DNA of 50,870 nucleotides, from positions 1-50,870 of the forward strand of contig NZ_JAGOLP010000022.1 in NCBI RefSeq assembly GCF_017994015.1, written 5' to 3'. Shown piece after piece: positions 35,515 to 44,920 of this stretch. The position numbers were made by a program, and so were the translations under genes. Numbering within the stretch: position 1 is the first letter of the stretch; each line of letters begins with the position of its first letter. The DNA comes from Ferrovibrio sp. (GTDB lineage Bacteria > Pseudomonadota > Alphaproteobacteria > Ferrovibrionales > Ferrovibrionaceae). Below the pieces are notes generated by a model. That model saw only the letters and a list, made by a program, of their open reading frames with translations. It did not search any database and was not told the DNA's origin.

Positions 35515-36165
35515 ATGGCATGGACCCGCGATGAAATGGCCGCCCGCGCAGCGCAAGAGCTGAAGGACGGCTACTACGTTAATCTCGGCATCGGCATCCC
35601 GACGCTGGTTTCCAACTACATCCCCGAAGGCATGCATGTGGTGCTGCAATCGGAGAATGGCATGCTGGGCATGGGGCCTTTCCCTTATGAGGGTGAGGAA
35701 GACCCCGACCTGGTGAATGCAGGCAAGCAGACCATCACCGAACTGCCCTATTCGAGCTATTTCTCCTCGGCTGACAGCTTCGCCATGATCCGCGGCGGCC
35801 ATATCGATCTCTCGATTCTGGGCGCCATGCAGGTGGCCGAGAATGGCGATCTGGCCAACTGGATGATCCCGGGCAAGATGGTGAAGGGCATGGGCGGCGC
35901 CATGGATCTGGTGGCCGGCGTCAAGCGCGTGGTGGTGGTGATGGAGCATGCCGCCAAGGATGGCGAGAAGAAGCTGCTGCATCGCTGCAACCTGCCGCTC
36001 ACCGGCGCAGGTGTGGTGGATCTGGTGGTGACCGATCTGGCGGTGTTCGAGGTGGATCGCAAGGGCAGCGGCATGACCCTGATCGAGCGCGCCCCGGGCG
36101 TCTCGTTGGAGGAAATCGCCGCCAAGACCGAAGCCAGCTACAAGATCGCTGACAGCGCCAAGTAA
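35515..36165 (+). CDS. scoB: 3-oxoacid CoA-transferase subunit B (ScoB)
   Basis: A 216-residue beta subunit carrying the active site. [18 protein letters not shown] (about 22-39) and [12 protein letters not shown] place the catalytic Glu at residue 47, which forms the glutamyl-CoA thioester. The later block [16 protein letters not shown] is also typical. The ATG at 35515 has AGGAGAG upstream; the longer frame overlapping scoA is rejected. It is the second gene of the pair and is followed by a strong terminator. Confidence 0.94.
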   Translation: MAWTRDEMAARAAQELKDGYYVNLGIGIPTLVSNYIPEGMHVVLQSENGMLGMGPFPYEGEEDPDLVNAGKQTITELPYSSYFSSADSFAMIRGGHIDLSILGAMQVAENGDLANWMIPGKMVKGMGGAMDLVAGVKRVVVVMEHAAKDGEKKLLHRCNLPLTGAGVVDLVVTDLAVFEVDRKGSGMTLIERAPGVSLEEIAAKTEASYKIADSAK

Positions 36166-36183
36166 TAGAGCCTTTTTGGAAAT

Positions 36184-36216
36184 GCCCCGGCGGGAAACTG
36201 CCGGGGCGTTTTTTTA
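36184..36216 (+). terminator. intrinsic terminator of scoAB
   Basis: Hairpin with a perfect 8-bp stem (36184-36191 with 36200-36207) followed by eight T. The T tract also supplies the stop codon of the convergent gene at 36214. Confidence 0.93.
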
Positions 36217-36816
36217 TGCCGGATCGGTTTCCCGTGGTGCCGTTTCGGGGAAGGCATGTGGCGGCACGCAGAGCCAGTTTTCCGCTGCCGCCAGGCCACG
36301 TTCGCCGGCTTCCTGCGCCAGCCAGGCGGCAACGGCTGCCGCAACCACTGGCGCTGCCGCCTTGGCCACAAAAGGCGCCCCCAGGGCGCCCAGCGCCAGT
36401 TTTGAGCCGCCGGCCGCCAGGGTGGCGGCCATGCCGCTGCCGGCGCCGGTCATTGCCTCGCGGCTGGCGGATTTCACCGCCTGGGCCAGGCCCTGCTCAC
36501 CGCGAGCATATTTATGGGCATTGAGCAAAGCGGCGATGCCGGCCGAAGTGGCGGCGCCGTTGAAAAAGCCATTTTGTGCCGCCTGGCCGAGTGAGGCGCC
36601 GGCCTGCACGGCGGCGTCTTTCAGATGGCCGCTCTGCTGCATGGCCAGCGTAGCCATCGCCACCGCTACATCGCCGGTGAAACGCACCAGTTTCAGCCGG
36701 TTGCCCTGTTCGACATAGGCTTGCAGCCTCGCTGCCGAATTTGACAGATGCTGCGCCGATTGCCGCAGCTGCTGCTGCAACGCATTGGTGTTGAAAGGAA
36801 AATATCGCAAGGCCAT
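36214..36816 (-). CDS. Ala/Gly-rich hypothetical protein
   Basis: A 200-residue protein I do not recognise. The first ~60 residues are helical with many Gln (ALQQQLRQSAQHL). From about 85 on come small-residue segments, including GAGSGMAATLAAGG, GALGAPFVAKAAAPVVAAAVAAWLA, that could form glycine-zipper-like membrane helices. No signal peptide. The ATG at 36816 has no obvious binding site. Its stop codon lies in the T tract of the convergent scoAB terminator. Composition matches the neighbours, so transfer is unlikely. Confidence 0.65.
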   Translation of the reverse strand: MALRYFPFNTNALQQQLRQSAQHLSNSAARLQAYVEQGNRLKLVRFTGDVAVAMATLAMQQSGHLKDAAVQAGASLGQAAQNGFFNGAATSAGIAALLNAHKYARGEQGLAQAVKSASREAMTGAGSGMAATLAAGGSKLALGALGAPFVAKAAAPVVAAAVAAWLAQEAGERGLAAAENWLCVPPHAFPETAPRETDPA

Positions 36817-36980
36817 GCAAAATAGATGGGGATTGCGGGCGTGGCTTCAAGATTGGCCGCAAACAAGCCGCTCCCGAGCCACATTTGGGCCACGATCAGG
36901 GCGCGCTATGGCCTCGGGCGGCAGTGCTGGGGGGTAGCACACCAGCCCGGTGCGAAACAAACTAAACGAGGATAACAACC

Positions 36981-37571
36981 ATGAGCGCCCTTCAGACCCT
37001 TCCCCATGTTACCGAGCGAACCAACACCAAGCCGCGTCGGCGCATTCTGCTCGCCATGTTGGCCCTTGGCGTGGCCGTGCCGCTGGCCGCCTGCGCCGGC
37101 GGTGCACAGGAATCTGTTTCCGGCACTATCACCACCCGCGAACGCGTGGTGATGCCGCCGGATGCCGTGTTGGTGGTGCGCCTGCTGGATGCCACGCGCG
37201 GCGATATGGCGGCTTACACCATGGTCGAGCAGCGCCTGGTAGCCAATCCGCTGCCCGCGCGTTTCGAACTGCGCTACCGCTATGGCGACATCAATCCGAG
37301 CGGCACCTATTATGTGCAGGCGCAGATTGAGCAGGGCGGCCGCGTGCTCTACATCAACGACCAGAATTATTCGGTGCTGACGCGCAACTCGCCCTACCGC
37401 AATGTGCTGGTCAACCTGATCCCGGCCGCCGGCACCATGATGGTGCCGAGCAGCAGCATGGCGCCCGCCACCAGCACCACCACCACCACGGTGATCCAGA
37501 CCACGCCATCGGCCCCGGTGCCGCCGACCACCATCATCCTGCCGGGTGGCTCGGTGGTTACGCCGCGCTAA
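36981..37571 (+). CDS. YbaY/YscW family lipoprotein
   Basis: A 196-residue lipoprotein with lipobox PLAAC (Cys38) after an unusually long basic N-terminal region of about 20 residues. The mature domain VSGTITTRERVVMPPDAVLV and ELRYRYGDINPSGTYYVQA is the YbaY/YscW beta-sandwich. A Thr/Ser/Pro-rich low-complexity tail from about 150 includes TSTTTTTV. It is likely attached to the outer membrane inner face; role unknown (YscW is a secretin pilotin). The ATG has CGAGGATAA upstream. A long hairpin follows the gene. Confidence 0.82.
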   Translation: MSALQTLPHVTERTNTKPRRRILLAMLALGVAVPLAACAGGAQESVSGTITTRERVVMPPDAVLVVRLLDATRGDMAAYTMVEQRLVANPLPARFELRYRYGDINPSGTYYVQAQIEQGGRVLYINDQNYSVLTRNSPYRNVLVNLIPAAGTMMVPSSSMAPATSTTTTTVIQTTPSAPVPPTTIILPGGSVVTPR

Positions 37572-37599
37572 GCCAGCATTGTTGAAAGCTTTGTGAACA

Positions 37600-37630
37600 G
37601 GGCGATGCCGTTAAAAAAACGGCATCGCCC
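37600..37630 (+). terminator. hairpin after the YbaY-family gene
   Basis: A perfect 13-bp stem (37600-37612 with 37618-37630) around a five-base A loop, 29 bases after the stop. The run that follows is TTATCAT, not a clean T tract; A-loop hairpins like this often act in both directions. Confidence 0.75.
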
Positions 37631-37679
37631 TTATCATATCCGGGGTTATATTGAAGGCCTGCCGAATGGAGTTGCCATC

Positions 37680-38039
37680 ATGCCGCATTATCGCCGCCCG
37701 CTCATCGCCGCCAGCTTTGCCATCTGCCTCGCCGCCCTGCCGGTGCAGGCGCATCATGGCTGGGGTTCCTATGATGCCGCCACGGTCCTGACGCTCGATG
37801 GCGTGGCCGAAATGGTGAACCCGGATAACCCGCATGGCGAATTGCAGCTCAAAACGGCCGACAAAAGCTGGACTGTAACTCTCTCGCCGCCCTCGCGCAT
37901 GGCGGCGCGCGGCAAGCCGATCAGCGAGATCAAGGTGGGTGATCGTCTGGTGGCGGTGGGTTATCCCAGCCGTAGCCGGCGCAATGAGATGCGCGCCGAG
38001 CGCATCACGCATAACGGCTTCACCGTCGAATTGCGCTGA
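37680..38039 (+). CDS. DUF6152 family exported protein
   Basis: A 119-residue protein with a signal peptide ending near PVQA, followed by HHGWGSYD, the DUF6152 signature. A small beta-barrel domain with NPHGELQLKT and VAVGYPSRSRRNEMRAERI follows. The longer frame from 37593 runs through the terminator hairpin and is rejected. It is 11 bases upstream of a DUF6644 membrane protein. The family is uncharacterised; His residues at the mature N-terminus suggest metal binding. Confidence 0.8.
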   Translation: MPHYRRPLIAASFAICLAALPVQAHHGWGSYDAATVLTLDGVAEMVNPDNPHGELQLKTADKSWTVTLSPPSRMAARGKPISEIKVGDRLVAVGYPSRSRRNEMRAERITHNGFTVELR

Positions 38040-38050
38040 GCCGCGCGGTT

Positions 38051-38545
38051 ATGGGGGCGCATGAAGCAATCCGCCATCCCTGGCTGGTGGCGCTGGAACA
38101 ATCCGGCCTCGGCGCCAGCATGCGCGAATCGATGCTGCTCTATCCGTTGGTGGAAGTGCTGCATATTCTCGGCTTCATCACGCTGTTTGCCGGTATTGCG
38201 GTGTTTGATCTGCGCGTGCTCGGCTTTGGCCGTAACCTGATGCCGGCGCATCTGGCGCGATTCTGCATTCCGCTGGCCGGGGCCGGGCTTGGCCTTGCCA
38301 TCGCCATGGGGCTGCTGCTGTTCAGCACCGAGGCGACCCACTTGGCCGCCAACCCAGCCTTTCAGTTCAAGCTCGGGCTGATCGGCCTTGGCCTGCTGAA
38401 TGTGGTGATTTTCCACAGCGTCAAATGGGGCAATGCCGCAAGTTGGGGCGCCGTGCCACCCTGGCCGGCGCGCTTCTCCGCCGCCCTGTCGCTGCTGGCC
38501 TGGACCGGGGCGGTGGTCTTCGGCCGCCTTATTGCCTATCTCTGA
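38051..38545 (+). CDS. DUF6644-type membrane protein
   Basis: A 164-residue integral membrane protein with four predicted helices. It begins HPWLVALEQSGLGASMRES, the DUF6644 N-terminus, then LYPLVEVLHILGFITLFAGIAVFDLRVLG. Periodic His residues (VEVLHILGF, VIFHSVKWG) could bind haem or metal. It directly follows the DUF6152 gene, as it often does in other proteobacteria by my recollection, so a two-protein membrane/periplasm module is likely. Confidence 0.78.
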   Translation: MGAHEAIRHPWLVALEQSGLGASMRESMLLYPLVEVLHILGFITLFAGIAVFDLRVLGFGRNLMPAHLARFCIPLAGAGLGLAIAMGLLLFSTEATHLAANPAFQFKLGLIGLGLLNVVIFHSVKWGNAASWGAVPPWPARFSAALSLLAWTGAVVFGRLIAYL

Positions 38546-38597
38546 CCGCTGCCTATCTTAGCGGAGCCAAGCATTTTCCCCAGCTACAGGAATTATC

Positions 38598-39686
38598 ATG
38601 ACTGATCTGTTTTCGCCGCTGCGCCTCGGCCGCTATGACTTGAAAAATCGCATCGCCATGGCGCCGCTGACCCGCAATCGCGCCGGGGCCGGCAATGTGC
38701 CGACCGATCTGATGGCCGAATATTATGGCCAGCGCGCCGAAGCCGGGCTGATCATCGCCGAGGCCACCCAGATTGTGCCGGAAGGCCAGGGCTACCAGGA
38801 TACGCCCGGCATCCACTCGCCGGAACAGGTCGCCGGCTGGCGCAAGGTGACCGATACGGTGCATGCCAAGGGCGGCCGCATCTTTTTGCAGCTCTGGCAT
38901 GTTGGCCGGGTGAGCCATAATTCCTTGCAGCCGGGTGGCCAGGCGCCGGTGGCGCCCTCGGCGATCCGCGCCAAGACCAAGACCTTCGTCAATGGCGGCT
39001 TTGTCGACGTATCGGAGCCGCGTGCGCTGGATGCAGCGGAAATCCCGGCGATTATTGCTGCCTATGGCAAGGCGGCGGAGAATGCCATCGCGGCCGGGTT
39101 TGACGGCGTGGAGGCGCATGGCGCCAATGGCTATCTGCTCGACCAGTTCCTGCGCGATGGCAGCAATCACCGCAGCGACGAATATGGCGGCTCGATCCAG
39201 AACCGCGCCAAGGTGATGCTCGGCGCGATGCGTGCCATTGTCGATGCAGTGGGGCCGGATCGCAGCGCCATCCGTATTTCGCCGGTGACGCCGGCCAATG
39301 ATGCTTCCGACAGCAACCCGCAGCCGGTTTTTGACTATGTGGTGGAAGAGCTGAACAAGCTGGCGCCGGCCTATATCCATGTGATTGAAGGCTCTACCGG
39401 TGCTGACCGCAATTTCGGCGCCGGCTTCGACTACCAGGCCCTGCGCAAGCGCTATAACGGCGTCTGGATCGCCAATAACGGCTATGATCTGGCCATGGCC
39501 CAGGCGGCATTGCAGGAGGGCAGCGCCGATATGATTGCCTTCGGCCGGCCGTTCATTTCCAATCCGGATCTGGTGCAGCGCCTGCGCCAGAATGCGCCGC
39601 TCAATGCGCTGGAGCGCGCCACGCTTTATGGCGGCGGCGCCAAGGGCTACACCGATTATCCGACCCTGGCCCAGGCGGCGGAATAA
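38598..39686 (+). CDS. nemA: Old Yellow Enzyme family alkene reductase (NemA-like)
   Basis: A 362-residue FMN flavoenzyme that reduces activated alkenes (N-ethylmaleimide, nitroesters, 2-cyclohexenone) with NADPH. The TIM barrel has FSPLRLGRYDLKNRIAMAPLTR, LQLWHVGRVSH, the His174/Asn177 substrate pair in HGANGYL, RSDEYGGS and the phosphate-binding DMIAFGRPFISNPDLV. Length fits NemA. The ATG has AGGA upstream. The family responds to electrophiles through a repressor (NemR); none is present nearby. Confidence 0.9.
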   Translation: MTDLFSPLRLGRYDLKNRIAMAPLTRNRAGAGNVPTDLMAEYYGQRAEAGLIIAEATQIVPEGQGYQDTPGIHSPEQVAGWRKVTDTVHAKGGRIFLQLWHVGRVSHNSLQPGGQAPVAPSAIRAKTKTFVNGGFVDVSEPRALDAAEIPAIIAAYGKAAENAIAAGFDGVEAHGANGYLLDQFLRDGSNHRSDEYGGSIQNRAKVMLGAMRAIVDAVGPDRSAIRISPVTPANDASDSNPQPVFDYVVEELNKLAPAYIHVIEGSTGADRNFGAGFDYQALRKRYNGVWIANNGYDLAMAQAALQEGSADMIAFGRPFISNPDLVQRLRQNAPLNALERATLYGGGAKGYTDYPTLAQAAE

Positions 39687-39704
39687 ACCGAGCCGGCAGA
39701 TATA

Positions 39705-39736
39705 AGGCCCGGGATGGCAACATTCCGGGCCTTTTT
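39705..39736 (+). terminator. intrinsic terminator of the OYE gene
   Basis: A 12-bp stem (39705-39716 with 39721-39732, one wobble), GCAA loop and a T5 tract. Confidence 0.92.
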
Positions 39737-39737
39737 G

Positions 39738-39781
39738 TCAGGCGCCCAACTTTTCAGGCGCCCAATTTTTCAGGCGCTCAG
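39738..39781. repeat. 16-bp tandem repeat at the end of the DUF1569 gene
   Basis: Three copies of a TCAGGCGCCCAA-type unit at 39738, 39754 and 39770, period 16; the third is truncated and its TCA is the stop codon of the minus-strand gene. Likely a slippage product between converging genes. Confidence 0.85.
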
Positions 39782-40315
39782 TGGTTCCATATGCTGGGCA
39801 ATATGGAATGCCTGGAGTCGGGCATAATCCGCCGGTGCCACGGCACCATAGGCGAAATGCGGCATCAGCGGCGCGTTGCGGCTGACCGCTGCCTCGAAGG
39901 CATCAATACCGGCAAACAGCCGGGCAAAAGCGGCGGCCATGTCGCCGCTGGTTGGTATCTCCGGCGCGCCCGGGATCGGATCGGCCAGATCGTGGCTGAG
40001 CTGGCCGCGCCACAGGAAAACCTGCGCCGCCATTGGCCCGATGCTGGCGCGGAACCAGGCCGGCTTCATTTCAGGGAAGCCGCTCAGGCCATATTCCAGG
40101 CTCTGGGCGCAATGATGCAGCATCTGATGCAGGGTGACAGGCCCGGCCTGCGGATTGCTGTTTGGCGGATTGCCGCCCTGCTGCCAGCGTGTCAAAGCCG
40201 CCCGCGCTTCGGCCAGTGAGGCAAAACGGATTGTGCCGGCAGCCCTGGCCGTGTTGCTGGCCAGCAGCCAGGGCAGGGTCACGAAACCGGCAGTAAAGCC
40301 GCGTCGATTGATCAT
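39770..40315 (-). CDS. DUF1569 / DinB-like exported protein
   Basis: A 181-residue protein with a twin-arginine signal MINRRGFTAGFVTLPWLLAS ending near ARA, so it should be folded before export through Tat. The mature domain matches DUF1569, a DinB-like four-helix bundle, with HQMLHHCAQSLEYG and DYARLQAFHIAQHM; the His residues could form a metal site. The ATG at 40315 has GAGGAG upstream. It starts 11 bases after the preceding gene's stop, so the two form an operon. Function unknown. Confidence 0.8.
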   Translation of the reverse strand: MINRRGFTAGFVTLPWLLASNTARAAGTIRFASLAEARAALTRWQQGGNPPNSNPQAGPVTLHQMLHHCAQSLEYGLSGFPEMKPAWFRASIGPMAAQVFLWRGQLSHDLADPIPGAPEIPTSGDMAAAFARLFAGIDAFEAAVSRNAPLMPHFAYGAVAPADYARLQAFHIAQHMEPLSA

Positions 40316-40326
40316 CGCCTTGCTCC

Positions 40327-40809
40327 TCAAGGGCAGGGTGCCTCGCGGAAGGAATATACCCGGTCATCGGCGGTGGTGATATCCGGCTTGCCCGAAGGGG
40401 CTTCGCTGCTCGGCATGCCGATCCATTCCGGCGCGATATGCATCTGGTAGATGAAGCAGGATGGCCGGCCATCGCGTTCGCGGGCGACATATTCCGCCTG
40501 CGCCACCAGGATGCGGCCGGGGCGGTAGACCCGGGTTTCGCCCTCGGCCACTTCCACGCTCCAGGTTTCATCACTGCCATCTTCAAAACGCACAATGGCA
40601 TCGCCTGGAATCGGCTGGATCGTGGTTTGCCCGCCCAGCACATGGCCGCTGGCCAGCACGGTGCCTTCGGGCAGCATGATGCTGGGCGCCGCATGCAGTG
40701 GCGGCGGCGGTGGTGGCGGGCTTTGCGCCGGCAATTGGCTCGGCAGCAGGCCAAACAGAAACAGACCCGCCAGCAGCAGGGCCGGGCGGAAGCGGGGGAG
40801 GCTTTGCAT
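40327..40809 (-). CDS. exported hypothetical protein with Pro stretch
   Basis: A 160-residue protein. A signal peptide MQSLPRFRPALLLAGLFLFG ends near PAQS, then a polyproline run (eight Pro in nine residues), then a beta-rich domain with GDAIVRFEDGSDETWSVEV. No named family recognised. The ATG at 40809 is chosen; the frame remains open upstream but overlaps the promoter of the GST gene. It precedes the DUF1569 gene by 11 bases and should be cotranscribed. Confidence 0.7.
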   Translation of the reverse strand: MQSLPRFRPALLLAGLFLFGLLPSQLPAQSPPPPPPPLHAAPSIMLPEGTVLASGHVLGGQTTIQPIPGDAIVRFEDGSDETWSVEVAEGETRVYRPGRILVAQAEYVARERDGRPSCFIYQMHIAPEWIGMPSSEAPSGKPDITTADDRVYSFREAPCP

Positions 40810-40924
40810 GGCCGAGTCTATAGCACAGCCCGCCGGCCCAGACGATGCCCGCCGGGCATCTTGACCCCCACCCCGTGGAGACGGAAACTCCCCGGCGCAG
40901 AAAAAGCCAAACCAGGAGGAAGCC

Positions 40925-41701
40925 ATGGCCCTGACACTGATTGATGTGCCGCTCTCGCCCTTTGCGCAGAAGGTGAAACTTGCGCTGCGCGAGAAGAATA
41001 TCCCGTTTGAAATCCGCAACACCAACCTCACCGAGGCCGATGGGGCGCGGCTGAAGGCCAATCCGCGCGGCGAAATCCCGGCCCTGCTGGATGGCGATGC
41101 GGCGGTGTGGGATTCCACCATCATCCTAGAATATATCGAGGAAAAGTGGCCCGAACCGGCCTTGTGGCCCAAGGATCCGCTGGCCCGCGCCCGCGCCCGC
41201 CAGATTGAGGAAATCTGCGACGGGCCGTTTGAGGCGGTGATCTTCTGCACCTCCGAAGTGACCGCCTTCCGCCGTGCCGAGGGCGAATTGCAGGCCGCCA
41301 TCCTGGGCGCCGCGAAGCAGACCATCCAGCAGCTTTTTGCCTATCTGGAAGAGCAGCTTGGCGATGCGCCGTATTTCAATGGTGCCAGTTTCGGCCGTGC
41401 CGATTGCGCGGTTTTCCCGCATGTGATGAATGCCAAGGCGCAGCGCACGCCGCCGGCCGAGGGCAGCAAGCTGGCCGCCTGGCTCGCCCGGGCGCTGGAA
41501 CGGCCGAGCGTGCAGCAGACCCTGGCCGAAGCCAAGGCGGGCCTGGGCGAATTCAAGGCCATGGCGGAAGCCTATGGCAGCGCGCGCGCCAAGCGGCAAT
41601 ATCGCGATTTCCGCCTGGAATGGATGCTACAGGCCGGCGGCCTGCCGGTGATCCAGGATGGCCTGGCCAAGGGCAATATCCGCTTCGGCGGCCTGGTCTG
41701 A
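40925..41701 (+). CDS. glutathione S-transferase family protein
   Basis: A 258-residue soluble protein. The N-terminal thioredoxin-like domain has LIDVPLSPFAQKVKLALREK, the cis-Pro loop NPRGEIPALLDG and VWDSTIILEYIEEKWPE; an all-helical C-terminal domain follows from about 85. Ser or Cys at the usual catalytic spot reads SPF, as in beta/zeta-like GSTs. The ATG has AGGAGGA seven bases upstream. The C-terminal ~40 residues (RQYRDFRLEWMLQAGGL) are an extension. Substrate unknown. Confidence 0.86.
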   Translation: MALTLIDVPLSPFAQKVKLALREKNIPFEIRNTNLTEADGARLKANPRGEIPALLDGDAAVWDSTIILEYIEEKWPEPALWPKDPLARARARQIEEICDGPFEAVIFCTSEVTAFRRAEGELQAAILGAAKQTIQQLFAYLEEQLGDAPYFNGASFGRADCAVFPHVMNAKAQRTPPAEGSKLAAWLARALERPSVQQTLAEAKAGLGEFKAMAEAYGSARAKRQYRDFRLEWMLQAGGLPVIQDGLAKGNIRFGGLV

Positions 41702-41708
41702 GGGCTGC

Positions 41709-42041
41709 TTATTCCGCTCTGGCCGAAGCCGCTTTGGCTTTGGTCAGGGCGGCCTGGGCGCGTTGCTGGTGCTCCGGCGTGATATGGCTTTGCACGGCTT
41801 TCACCGCCGCCAGCAAAACCGCCAGATCGTCGCCATAACCCAGCGCGCCAAACAGATCGGGGATGGCATCCAGCGGCAGGATGAAATAGCCGATGGCACC
41901 CAGCAGAATGGTTTTAGGCCATAGCGGGGTGTTGCGGTCGGTGGCGCAGAAATACGCCGCCAGCAGGGTGTCGGCCCAGGGAATATAGGTCAGGGCAGCC
42001 TTGAATTTGGCCCAGAAGCGGGTGGGCTGGGGGTCTGTCAT
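41709..42041 (-). CDS. YkvA/DUF1232 family membrane protein
   Basis: A 110-residue protein with the DUF1232 core GAIGYFILPLDAIPDLFGAL and GYGDDLAVLLAAVKAV. One or two membrane-associated helices are predicted. The family is uncharacterised and common next to envelope genes. It converges with the GST gene. Confidence 0.85.
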   Translation of the reverse strand: MTDPQPTRFWAKFKAALTYIPWADTLLAAYFCATDRNTPLWPKTILLGAIGYFILPLDAIPDLFGALGYGDDLAVLLAAVKAVQSHITPEHQQRAQAALTKAKAASARAE

Positions 42042-42144
42042 GGCCTCGATATGGGGATTTACCCGGCTATCGCCAAGGGCGCCGGGTTTCGGCTATAAGC
42101 CCGGCATTGTTATGTAACGGTAGTGAACAATCAGGAGGAAGATC

Positions 42145-42906
42145 ATGGATCTCAAGGGTGTAGGCGCGATTGTCACCGGTGGCGCTTCGGGTCTGGGCGC
42201 GGCCACCGCGCGCGAGCTGGCCAAGGCCGGCGCCAAGGTGGCGCTGTTTGACATGAATCTGGAAGCTGCCGAGGCCGTTGCCAAGGAAATCGGCGGCGTG
42301 GCGATCAAATGCGACGTGGCCGATGCGGCCGGCGGCGAGGCGGCGGTGAACGAGGCGGCCGAGAAGGTCGGCCCGCTGCGTGTGCTGGTGAATTGCGCCG
42401 GTGTCGGCACGCCGATGAAGGCGGTGGGCAAGGATGGCCCGGTGGCGCTGGAGAAGTTCACCCGCGTGGTGCAGATCAACCTGATCGGCAGCTTCAACAT
42501 GATCCGTCTGGTGGCGCATAAGATGCAGCAGCAGGCCGAGATGGAAGGCAAGGAGCGCGGCTGCATTATCAACACCGCGTCGGTTGCCGCTTTTGACGGC
42601 CAGATCGGCCAGCCGGCCTATGGCGCCTCCAAGGCCGGCGTGCATGGCATGACCCTGCCGCTGGCGCGTGAATTCGCCAGCTTCGGCATCCGCGTCTGCA
42701 CCATCGCGCCGGGCCTGTTCGGCACCCCGATGATGTTTGCCTTGCCGCCGGAAGCGCAGGAAAGCCTGGGCCGCTCGGTGCCGTTCCCCTCGCGCCTTGG
42801 CAAGCCCGAGGAATATGCCAGCCTGGCCCGCCATATCTGCGAGAACCAGATGCTGAACGGCGAGACCATCCGCCTCGACGGCGCCATCCGCATGGCGCCG
42901 AAGTAA
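42145..42906 (+). CDS. SDR dehydrogenase, 3-hydroxyacyl-CoA dehydrogenase type II-like
   Basis: A 253-residue NAD-dependent short-chain dehydrogenase. It has TGGASGLGAA (11-20), CDVAD near 56, NCAGVGTP near 83 and the catalytic Ser146, Tyr159 and Lys163 (YGASKAG). The long insert before the active site (KMQQQAEMEGKERGCIINTASVAAF) is typical of the HSD17B10/type II 3-hydroxyacyl-CoA dehydrogenase subgroup, which oxidises 3-hydroxyacyl-CoAs in branched-chain and short-chain catabolism. ATG with AGGAGG upstream, followed by a terminator. Confidence 0.9.
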   Translation: MDLKGVGAIVTGGASGLGAATARELAKAGAKVALFDMNLEAAEAVAKEIGGVAIKCDVADAAGGEAAVNEAAEKVGPLRVLVNCAGVGTPMKAVGKDGPVALEKFTRVVQINLIGSFNMIRLVAHKMQQQAEMEGKERGCIINTASVAAFDGQIGQPAYGASKAGVHGMTLPLAREFASFGIRVCTIAPGLFGTPMMFALPPEAQESLGRSVPFPSRLGKPEEYASLARHICENQMLNGETIRLDGAIRMAPK

Positions 42907-42939
42907 GCCGCTATCGGCATTTTACCCGGTAAATTCGGG

Positions 42940-42967
42940 AGCGCGGGCCTTGCCGGCCCGCGCTTTT
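42940..42967 (+). terminator. intrinsic terminator of the SDR gene
   Basis: A perfect 10-bp GC stem (42940-42949 with 42955-42964), TTGCC loop and four T. It separates the SDR gene from mdh. Confidence 0.88.
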
Positions 42968-42981
42968 CCCGCTACCCCTAG

Positions 42982-43989
<1,008 letters not shown>

Positions 43990-44000
43990 GCGTCATTCCG

Positions 44001-44693
44001 ATGACCATCGCGGCGCGCCCGGCATGGTTGGGCGCGCCGTTTGTTTTGGCGCTGCTGTTTGCTGCGCTGTACATGCTGCTGCCGCTGCTTGCGGTGCCGC
44101 ATTGGCTGGTGGTGTTAAGCAAGGGCCTGGTCTGCCCGCTGCTGGCGTTGCAGGCCTGGCGCTGGCGGGCGCAGATCGGCGAGGCGGCGGCCCGTCTGCT
44201 TGTTGCGGCCTTGCTGTTTTCCGCGGCCGGCGATGTGTTTCTGGCGCTGGACCGGGTGAGGCTGTTTGTGCCCGGCCTGGCCAGTTTCCTGCTGGCGCAT
44301 CTGGCCTATCTTGCGCTGTTCTACCGTAACCGCGCGCGGCCCTTCCGGCTGCGGCTTTGGCAGACCTGCGCCATTGCGGCGTTGCTCGGCTATGCCGCGC
44401 TGATGCTGGCCTGGCTCACCCCGGCGCTCGGGCCGTTGCTGCTGCCGGTCTGTTTTTACATTGCCGCCATCATGGCGATGGGGGTGGCCGCGCTGGCCTT
44501 GCCCCAGATCAGGCTGGGCGGGTATTTCTGGGTCGGCCTGGGTGCCATCAGCTTCATCTTTTCCGATTCGCTGATTGCCATCGATAAATTCCTGCTGCCG
44601 CTGGCCTGGGCCGGGCCGGCGATCTGGCTCAGTTATGTGGCCGCGCAAGTGGCGATCCTGCTGGGCTGGCGCTGCAATGCCGATTGCGGATAA
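44001..44693 (+). CDS. YhhN family lysoplasmalogenase-like membrane protein
   Basis: A 230-residue protein with eight predicted membrane helices. The conserved polar motifs LLFSAAGDVFLALDRV and GAISFIFSDSLIAIDKF hold the Asp/Ser residues of the YhhN/TMEM86 fold. Family members hydrolyse the vinyl-ether bond of lysoplasmalogens, though most bacterial ones are untested. It begins 11 bases after mdh, so cotranscription is likely. Confidence 0.88.
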   Translation: MTIAARPAWLGAPFVLALLFAALYMLLPLLAVPHWLVVLSKGLVCPLLALQAWRWRAQIGEAAARLLVAALLFSAAGDVFLALDRVRLFVPGLASFLLAHLAYLALFYRNRARPFRLRLWQTCAIAALLGYAALMLAWLTPALGPLLLPVCFYIAAIMAMGVAALALPQIRLGGYFWVGLGAISFIFSDSLIAIDKFLLPLAWAGPAIWLSYVAAQVAILLGWRCNADCG

Positions 44694-44728
44694 ACTTGGC
44701 GTAACACCCTCGCTGCAAGGAGCCTGCG

Positions 44729-44920
44729 ATGCGTCTGCTGATTGCCATTTTCCTGCCTTGGCTGATGTTTTTCACCATTGGCCGGCCGATTGCCGGGATC
44801 GTCTGCCTGATCCTGCAAATCACCCTGATCGGCTGGATTCCGGCTGCGCTCTGGGCTGTATACGCGCTTAGCCAATACAATACGGATCGCAAGATCGAGG
44901 AAGCGAGCCGGCGCAATTGA
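44729..44920 (+). CDS. YqaE/Pmp3 family small membrane peptide
   Basis: A 63-residue hydrophobic peptide with two membrane helices, MRLLIAIFLPWLMFFTIGRP and LILQITLIGWIPAALWAVYAL, the Pmp3/YqaE signature. The family is stress-induced and affects membrane potential. CAAGGAG lies seven bases before the ATG. Its stop overlaps the next gene's TTG start by TTGA. Confidence 0.88.
   Translation: MRLLIAIFLPWLMFFTIGRPIAGIVCLILQITLIGWIPAALWAVYALSQYNTDRKIEEASRRN

Noticed and set aside
37593..37679. An upstream extension of the DUF6152 gene
   Set aside because: It would run through a perfect 13-bp hairpin and place 29 residues before the signal peptide.
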